Below are positions 14,962 to 19,098 of a stretch of DNA of 19,098 bases, in pieces. The DNA lies in the NCBI GenBank assembly GCA_002431805.1, contig DJEE01000060.1:1-19098 (forward strand), in the 5' to 3' direction. The position numbers and the translations under genes were made by a program. The notes below the pieces were generated by a model. The model ran no database searches. It saw nothing but the letters and a program-made list of their open reading frames with translations, and had not been told where the DNA came from. Origin of the DNA: Eggerthellaceae bacterium UBA5906. Lineage in GTDB: Bacteria > Actinomycetota > Coriobacteriia > Coriobacteriales > Eggerthellaceae. The number at the start of each line of letters is the position of its first letter. The first letter of the stretch is position 1.

Positions 14962-15311
14962 GCGATTTGAACATTGACGGTATGGCGCTTGCGCCGGGCG
15001 TTGTTGAAACCATCGTTTCCATTGCCGTTGCCGAGGTTGACGGCGTGGCAAGCGTCGGCGGCGCGTCGGCGGCAAATCGCGGCATTCGCGCGGCGCTTGG
15101 CAACAAGCCCTCCACGGCGGGCATCGAAATCGCCGCGGGCGATGACGATAAGCTGCAGGTATCCGTTCGCATAGACGTATACTATGGGCATGTACTGCCC
15201 GACGTGGCAGCTGCGGTGCGTCAGTCTGTTGCTGACGCCGTGGCAAGCCAGGTTGGCGTAACGGTTGGATCGGTTGACGTGTACATCGACGGCATCCAGT
15301 TCAACAACTAG
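14958..15311 (+). CDS. Asp23/Gls24 family protein (YqhY-like)
   Basis: Small soluble DUF322 protein, 117 aa, with the family core ALAPGVVETIVSIAVAEVDGVASV, VSVRIDVYYGHVLPDVAAAVR and VGSVDVYIDGIQF. In Bacillus the same-position gene yqhY lies between accC and nusB and has been linked to control of acetyl-CoA carboxylase activity; by position this is likely its counterpart. The ATG overlaps the accC stop by ATGA and has GGGAG 7 bases upstream, so translation is coupled to AccC. No membrane segment is seen. The biochemical activity is not known. Confidence 0.9.
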   Translation: MSDLNIDGMALAPGVVETIVSIAVAEVDGVASVGGASAANRGIRAALGNKPSTAGIEIAAGDDDKLQVSVRIDVYYGHVLPDVAAAVRQSVADAVASQVGVTVGSVDVYIDGIQFNN

Positions 15312-15344
15312 GTATAAAGAAGAGGCACAGGGGACTTATCACAC

Positions 15345-15812
15345 ATGGCAATGAAACGACACGAGCGCACGACGGCACGTCGCGTGGCGCTGCAGGTTCT
15401 GTACACCGCTGAAATCAAGGGCACGTCCGCCTCTGAGGTGGTCGCGGAAGGCAATTACCCCACCGAAGAGGGCCCGCTTTCCGATTATGCGCTTGATTTG
15501 GTGCGCGGCGTTGAGAGCAAGCGCGTTGCCATCGACGGCAACCTGAAGGCGGCGGCAGAGAACTGGTCGCTTGGGCGCATGCCTATTGTGGACCGCTCCA
15601 TTCTGCGCATTGCCACGTATGAAATCCTGTTTGTGGAAGACGTTCCCACTAGCGTAGCCATCAACGAGGCTGTTGAGCTGGCAAAGGATTTCGGCGGCGA
15701 AGACGAGTCCCCTCGCTTTGTGAACGGCGTTCTGGGCAAAATCGCCAAGGACGTTGAGGCTCCCGCGCAGGCTCCGGCAGGCGACGACCCGGCGCAGCCG
15801 CTCGTGTTCTAG
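15345..15812 (+). CDS. nusB: Transcription antitermination factor NusB
   Basis: Binds boxA RNA with NusE (S10) and supports rRNA antitermination. The 155-aa protein has TARRVALQVLYTAEI, the family core NWSLGRMPIVDRSILRIATYEIL, and SVAINEAVELAKDFGGEDE, SPRFVNGVLGKI. About 20 residues after GKI form an Ala/Pro-rich tail. ATG at 15345 has CAGGGGA about 10 bases upstream; an ATG two codons later (15351) is equally possible. Separated by 33 bases from the Asp23-family gene and by 9 bases from xseB, so it is part of the same run. Confidence 0.96.
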   Translation: MAMKRHERTTARRVALQVLYTAEIKGTSASEVVAEGNYPTEEGPLSDYALDLVRGVESKRVAIDGNLKAAAENWSLGRMPIVDRSILRIATYEILFVEDVPTSVAINEAVELAKDFGGEDESPRFVNGVLGKIAKDVEAPAQAPAGDDPAQPLVF

Positions 15813-15821
15813 GAGCCGTTT

Positions 15822-16151
15822 GTGGCGTACGAGTCTTACGAGTCGTTCGAATCGGTTAAAGGCCGCCTTGACGAGATAGTCAATGCGGTAAGCGATGACG
15901 TATTGCCCCTTGACCAGGCGCTTTCTTTGTACGAAGAGGCGGTTGGCTTGGGGCTTCGCGCTAGCGATTTGCTGGAACAGGGCATTGACGCCAAACGCGC
16001 TGAGCAAGCGCTTGCGCAGGCGGATGCCCAGCAAGATGGTACGGAAGCTGCCGCAGGGGCAGGGCAGCATGCACAAGGCGCACAGCCTGCGGCGCAAACG
16101 GCCGGCGCAGGTGAAGGCGTTCCACATGAAGAGCGAGAGGCGCATGCATGA
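15822..16151 (+). CDS. xseB: Exodeoxyribonuclease VII small subunit
   Basis: Small helical subunit of exonuclease VII, which degrades single-stranded DNA. The first 65 residues fit XseB: FESVKGRLDEIVNAV, LPLDQALSLYEEAVGLGLRASDLLEQG. After that comes a 45-residue Ala/Gln/Gly-rich tail that the family does not need. GTG at 15822 has AGGAG (15811-15815) 6 bases upstream. The large subunit xseA, usually the gene before it, is absent from the window, so it must lie elsewhere if the enzyme works. The stop overlaps the dxs start (ATGA). Confidence 0.85.
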   Translation: MAYESYESFESVKGRLDEIVNAVSDDVLPLDQALSLYEEAVGLGLRASDLLEQGIDAKRAEQALAQADAQQDGTEAAAGAGQHAQGAQPAAQTAGAGEGVPHEEREAHA

Positions 16152-18034
16152 GCGATAAGCGCATTCTGGACATAATCACATCACCTGCCGACTTGAAGCT
16201 CCTCTCTAACGAGGAGCTGTCCATACTTGCAAGCGAAATCCGCCAGGAAATCGTGTCGGTTACGTCGAAGACGGGCGGGCACGTTGCCTCGTCGCTGGGT
16301 GCCGTGGAGATAATCCTGGCATTGCACAGCTTGCTTGACTGCCCGAAAGATAAAATCGTGTTCGATGTGGGGCACCAGGCCTATGCGCACAAGCTGGTCA
16401 CGGGGCGCTTGAAGGAATTCCCCACGTTGCGCACGTATGGCGGCTTGTCCGGTTTCCCGAAGCCGTCCGAAAGCCCCTACGATGTGCACTATTCCGGCCA
16501 CGCGTCTGATTCGCTTTCCGTGGCGTTAGGCTTGGCCGAGGCGCGCGATTTGAAGGGCACCGACGAAAAGGTTGTGGCCATCATCGGCGACGCGGCCTTG
16601 TCGGGTGGTATGGCGTTTGAAGCGCTTAACAACATCGGCCAGGCGCAAACGCCCATGGTCATCATCCTGAACGACAACGAGATGTCCATCTCGCATAACG
16701 TTGGCGCGCTTATGAAACACCTGGGTTATATGCGCGCATCGTCGCAGTATCGCCAGGCGCGCGATACCATGCAGGAGCATCTGGAAAGCTCGGGCCCGGT
16801 GGGCAAGGCCATCACCAGCCTTGGTCGCAACATGAAGGAATCGGTCAAGCAGTTCGTAATTCCGCATTCCATGATTTTCGAGCAGCTTGGCATTGTGTGC
16901 ACAGCGCCTATCGACGGGCATAACATAGCGCAGCTGCGCGAAACCATGCGTGCCGTTTTGGCTGCTGATGGCCCGGTGCTTATGCACGTGGTAACGCGCA
17001 AGGGCCAAGGCTACATGCCCGCTGTGCGCAACCCTGAAAAGTTCCACGGCATTGCGCCGTATAACATCGCAACGGGCGAGGTTATCAAATCGGACAAACC
17101 TTCTGCGCCGAAATACACGAACGTGTTCGGGCAAGCGCTGGTGAAAGAGGCCGAGAAAAACCCGGACATCGTGGCCATTACCGCCGCTATGAAGGGCGGT
17201 ACGGGCCTAAACGAGTTTGCCGAGAAGTTCCCGAAGCGCTTCGTGGACACGGGCATTTGCGAGGAACATGCGGTGGGCTTTGCCGGTGGCATGGCGGCAA
17301 ACGGTAAGAAGCCCGTGGTGGCGCTATACTCCACGTTTATGCAGCGCGCCATCGACCAGATGATCATCAATGTGGCGCTGCCGAAGCTTGACGTGGTGTT
17401 CGCCATCGACCGTGCGGGCATCGTGGGCGCCGACGGCCCCACGCATCACGGCGTGTTCGACTTGGTGTACGCCCGCATGGTGCCGAACATGCGCGTGCTG
17501 GCCCCTTCCGACGAGGCGGAACTGGTGCACGCGCTGCATACGGCACTTGAACTTGGCGGGCCGTTTGCCATCCGCTATCCGCGCGGCGAGGCCGAAGGTG
17601 CGCCGCTGCCTGAGGCGCCCGAGGTGCTGCCGGAAGGCAGGGCACGCGTGGTGCGCGAGGGCAAAGACGTTGCCATTTTGGCGTTTGGCCGCATGGTGGG
17701 GCAGGCGCGCAAAGCCGCAGATGTGCTTGCTGAACAGGGTGTTTCCGTGCGCGTGGTGGACATGCGCTGGGTGAAGCCGCTTGACGTGGACGCAATTCGC
17801 GATGCGGCGGACACGAAGCTTGTGGTAACCGTGGAAGAGGGCGTTATCGCCGGCGGCGTTGGCGAAGGCGTGCTGGGTGAGATGGCCCGCATGGGCTTGC
17901 ACACGCCCGCTTTGAACCTTGGCATTGCCGATGCGTTCGTTACGCAGGGCGGGGTAAGCCAGCTGCTTCGCGACCAAGGTTTAGACGCCGAAGGCATTGC
18001 GGCTAGCGTGAAAGCTCGCTACGCAACGCTGTAA
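16148..18034 (+). CDS. dxs: 1-Deoxy-D-xylulose-5-phosphate synthase
   Basis: Joins pyruvate and glyceraldehyde-3-phosphate with thiamine diphosphate, the entry step of the MEP isoprenoid pathway. The 628-aa protein is full length. It has His45 (GGHVASSLG), His76 (DVGHQAYAHKL), a thiamine motif IGDAALSGGMAFEALNN with Asp148 and the matching Asn177 (LNDNEMSIS), His300, and the C-terminal half with GICEEHAVGF (Glu372), YSTFMQRAIDQ, DRAGIVGADGPTHHG and RYPRG. Two motifs deviate: GDA replaces GDG, and SGHASDSLS replaces the usual GHSSTSIS. The start ATG overlaps the xseB stop and has AGAGG 7 bases upstream. In Bacillus, ispA lies between xseB and dxs; it is missing here. Last gene of its transcript by position. 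Confidence 0.95.
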   Translation: MSDKRILDIITSPADLKLLSNEELSILASEIRQEIVSVTSKTGGHVASSLGAVEIILALHSLLDCPKDKIVFDVGHQAYAHKLVTGRLKEFPTLRTYGGLSGFPKPSESPYDVHYSGHASDSLSVALGLAEARDLKGTDEKVVAIIGDAALSGGMAFEALNNIGQAQTPMVIILNDNEMSISHNVGALMKHLGYMRASSQYRQARDTMQEHLESSGPVGKAITSLGRNMKESVKQFVIPHSMIFEQLGIVCTAPIDGHNIAQLRETMRAVLAADGPVLMHVVTRKGQGYMPAVRNPEKFHGIAPYNIATGEVIKSDKPSAPKYTNVFGQALVKEAEKNPDIVAITAAMKGGTGLNEFAEKFPKRFVDTGICEEHAVGFAGGMAANGKKPVVALYSTFMQRAIDQMIINVALPKLDVVFAIDRAGIVGADGPTHHGVFDLVYARMVPNMRVLAPSDEAELVHALHTALELGGPFAIRYPRGEAEGAPLPEAPEVLPEGRARVVREGKDVAILAFGRMVGQARKAADVLAEQGVSVRVVDMRWVKPLDVDAIRDAADTKLVVTVEEGVIAGGVGEGVLGEMARMGLHTPALNLGIADAFVTQGGVSQLLRDQGLDAEGIAASVKARYATL

Positions 18035-18057
18035 CAAACAAACTAAGGCAACGAAAA

Positions 18058-18086
18058 ACAATGGCTCGGCATCGCCGGGCCATTGT
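18058..18086. terminator. Bidirectional terminator between dxs and the GNAT gene
   Basis: A 13-bp stem with one G-T pair (18058-18070 with 18074-18086) encloses an ATC loop. On the minus strand it is followed by a run of five T, a strong terminator for the acetyltransferase gene. On the plus strand the tail is only GCTTT, so dxs transcripts may end less efficiently. Confidence 0.85.
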
Positions 18087-18089
18087 GCT

Positions 18090-18596
18090 TTACGCTTCCT
18101 TCTCCATCACGTAATCGTCCATAACAAAACCTTTGCCAATGTCGGTTTCCACAGACTCGATGGTCACAAACCCGCGGCCTAGGTAGCAGCGAACGCCTAA
18201 GTCGTTGTGCTTGTTCACCGTAAGGTACATGGAATGCAGGTCGCGCTCTCGGCACAAGCTTGCATAGAACTCGATGATCTGCGAGGCGTAATGCTTGCCG
18301 CGCTCTTCTGCTAGCAGGTAAATCTTCGAAATAAAGTAGCGGCTGGTTTCCGGCTCTTCGTGCCCACCGGTGTAGCCCACCGTTTTGCCCGCTTCGTCAA
18401 CCACAAACCAGTATTCATAGGCGTTTTCAGCCATATCACGCTTGATGGCTTTCAGGCTTTGGAACTGCTCCACCATGTAATCGGTTTGCGCGGCGCCAAT
18501 AAGCGCAGGCCAGTATTCATGCCAAATCTCGTCGGCCAGCTTCGCAAGCTTTTCTTGGTCCTCGGCCGTTTTTACGGCAACGAAGCGCACATCCAT
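18090..18596 (-). CDS. GNAT-family N-acetyltransferase
   Basis: 168-aa acetyl-CoA-dependent acetyltransferase; the acceptor is not known. Core GNAT features are seen: YWFVVDEAGKTVGYTGG (beta strands 2-3), FISKIYLLAEERGKHYASQII with the acetyl-CoA loop RGKHYA (99-104), and NKHNDLGVRCYLGRGF, the usual C-terminal motif with an N-x-G-x-x-x-Y-x-x-x-GF pattern. I start at the ATG whose first base is 18596, because AAAGGA lies 8 bases upstream; the frame runs on for 17 more codons but those cover the promoter region. It is convergent with dxs and divergent from amtB. It shares its upstream region with a GlnR-like operator, so control by nitrogen supply is possible. Confidence 0.88.
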   Translation of the reverse strand: MDVRFVAVKTAEDQEKLAKLADEIWHEYWPALIGAAQTDYMVEQFQSLKAIKRDMAENAYEYWFVVDEAGKTVGYTGGHEEPETSRYFISKIYLLAEERGKHYASQIIEFYASLCRERDLHSMYLTVNKHNDLGVRCYLGRGFVTIESVETDIGKGFVMDDYVMEKEA

Positions 18597-18625
18597 GAGC
18601 AAATTCCTTTCGACCAAACCGTCTT

Positions 18626-18663
18626 GTTTCCACATTGTAACACCCACGTCTCGCGCGCGTTAC
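18626..18663 (-). promoter_or_regulatory. GlnR-like operator between the GNAT gene and amtB
   Basis: Read on the minus strand, GTAAC, GAGAC, GTTAC and GAAAC follow each other with exactly 6 bases between each. The GlnR consensus described for Streptomyces is GTnAC-n6-GAAAC, repeated twice; 17 of 18 fixed positions match. A further GAAAC lies upstream (18669-18673), with a 5-base spacer. GlnR sites upstream of amtB are established in actinobacteria. The array overlaps the acetyltransferase promoter candidate and is 128 bases from the amtB ATG. No glnR is in the window. Confidence 0.6.
18634..18642 (-). promoter_or_regulatory. Extended -10 candidate for the GNAT gene
   Basis: On the minus strand TG-T-TACAAT matches TGnTATAAT except for one base, about 38 bases before the start codon. 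TTGTAA lies upstream but at 20 bases, so the -35 is doubtful. It is embedded in the GlnR-like array, which would allow direct control. Confidence 0.4.
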
Positions 18664-18790
18664 AAAGCGTTTCCCAGAGCGTTAACAATGGCACATCACG
18701 CAAAAGGCCAGGTCATTAGGTGGCACCATAACAAGCGTCAAACAACAGGTGCTCACGTGTTGGGTATCGGGAAATTAAGGAGGTAGCAAG

Positions 18791-19098
18791 ATGTACGACA
18801 CTGGTTCAACGGCGTTCATGCTGGTATGTGCCATGCTGGTCCTGCTGATGACGCCGGGCTTGGCGTTTTTCTACGGTGGCCTATCGCGTCGTAAAAATGT
18901 GGTGAACACAATGGTGATGGTGTTTTCCGCCATCGGCATCGTGGCCATCACATGGACGCTGGTCGGTTGGTCGCTGGCTTACGGCGGGGACGGTTCCAAC
19001 CCCATTATCGGCGGGCTTGATCAGCTCGGGTTCTTAAACGGAACGGCTGACATGCTTGCCGAGGCAGATGCGGTGCCCGAGGATACGGCATATCCCAC
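18791..19098 (+). CDS. amtB: Ammonium transporter, AmtB family (3' partial)
   Basis: Inner-membrane ammonia/ammonium channel. The 102 visible residues have the AmtB beginning: helix 1 at about 8-27, the signature LLMTPGLAFFYGGLSRRKNVVNTMVM, then helix 2 at about 41-63 and GWSLAYG. The rest lies beyond the window. No cleavable signal peptide is evident. ATG at 18791 has a perfect AAGGAGG (18777-18783) with 7 bases spacing. Between it and the divergent acetyltransferase gene is a 194-bp region with the GlnR-like array and an imperfect inverted repeat at 18743-18762 (CAACA...TGTTG). I could not find a convincing -10/-35 pair for amtB. Confidence 0.95.
   Translation, partial: MYDTGSTAFMLVCAMLVLLMTPGLAFFYGGLSRRKNVVNTMVMVFSAIGIVAITWTLVGWSLAYGGDGSNPIIGGLDQLGFLNGTADMLAEADAVPEDTAYP

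Noticed and set aside
18743..18762. Imperfect inverted repeat before amtB as a second operator
   Set aside because: CAACA/TGTTG arms with a mismatch inside and no known consensus match; recorded in the amtB entry only.
1..19098. tRNA, rRNA, CRISPR, transposase or phage genes
   Set aside because: Looked for on both strands; no cloverleaf, rRNA segment, spaced repeat array or mobile-element protein was seen.

Overview
The window reads as a densely packed stretch of housekeeping chromosome from a GC-rich, Gram-positive-type bacterium. The most likely source is an actinobacterium of the class Coriobacteriia (Eggerthellaceae-like). This is an inference from GC-rich codon use, strong Shine-Dalgarno sites, and a Firmicutes-like gene order (aroQ, Xaa-Pro peptidase, efp, accB, accC, asp23-like, nusB, xseB, dxs) combined with a GlnR-like actinobacterial operator. 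I see no rRNA, tRNA, CRISPR array, insertion sequence or prophage gene.

Layout. Positions 1-2616 hold alanyl-tRNA synthetase, missing its first few codons, ended by a clear terminator. At 2777-4943 there is a three-gene run: ruvX, mltG (cell-wall transglycosylase) and a YqeG-type HAD phosphatase. A promoter candidate with an extended -10 then opens the shikimate block: aroE, aroC, aroK, aroB, aroQ (5040-9594). This supplies dehydroquinate synthase, type II dehydroquinase, shikimate dehydrogenase, shikimate kinase and chorismate synthase; DAHP synthase and EPSP synthase are not here. An Xaa-Pro-type metallopeptidase and elongation factor P follow (9599-11359).

A 361-bp gap (11360-11720) holds a 10-bp hairpin directly after efp, a 100-bp element with perfect 19-bp inverted arms, a terminator, and a promoter with a perfect TATAAT. 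Next comes a biotin carboxylase block. A 628-aa protein joins a pyruvate/oxaloacetate-type carboxyltransferase to a complete AccB-like biotin carrier. It is followed by accC and an Asp23-family gene, then nusB, xseB and dxs, nearly all overlapping or closely spaced. Just before the AccB part lies a full Shine-Dalgarno and an in-frame GTG, so the locus may make both the fusion and a free AccB. I consider this the most interesting point in the window.

At the right end a GNAT acetyltransferase runs on the minus strand, convergent with dxs across a bidirectional terminator. It is divergent from amtB (ammonium transporter, cut by the window end). The divergent region carries a four-half-site array that matches the GlnR consensus of Streptomyces and mycobacteria at 17 of 18 fixed positions with exact 6-nt spacers. 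That suggests nitrogen control of amtB and perhaps of the acetyltransferase.
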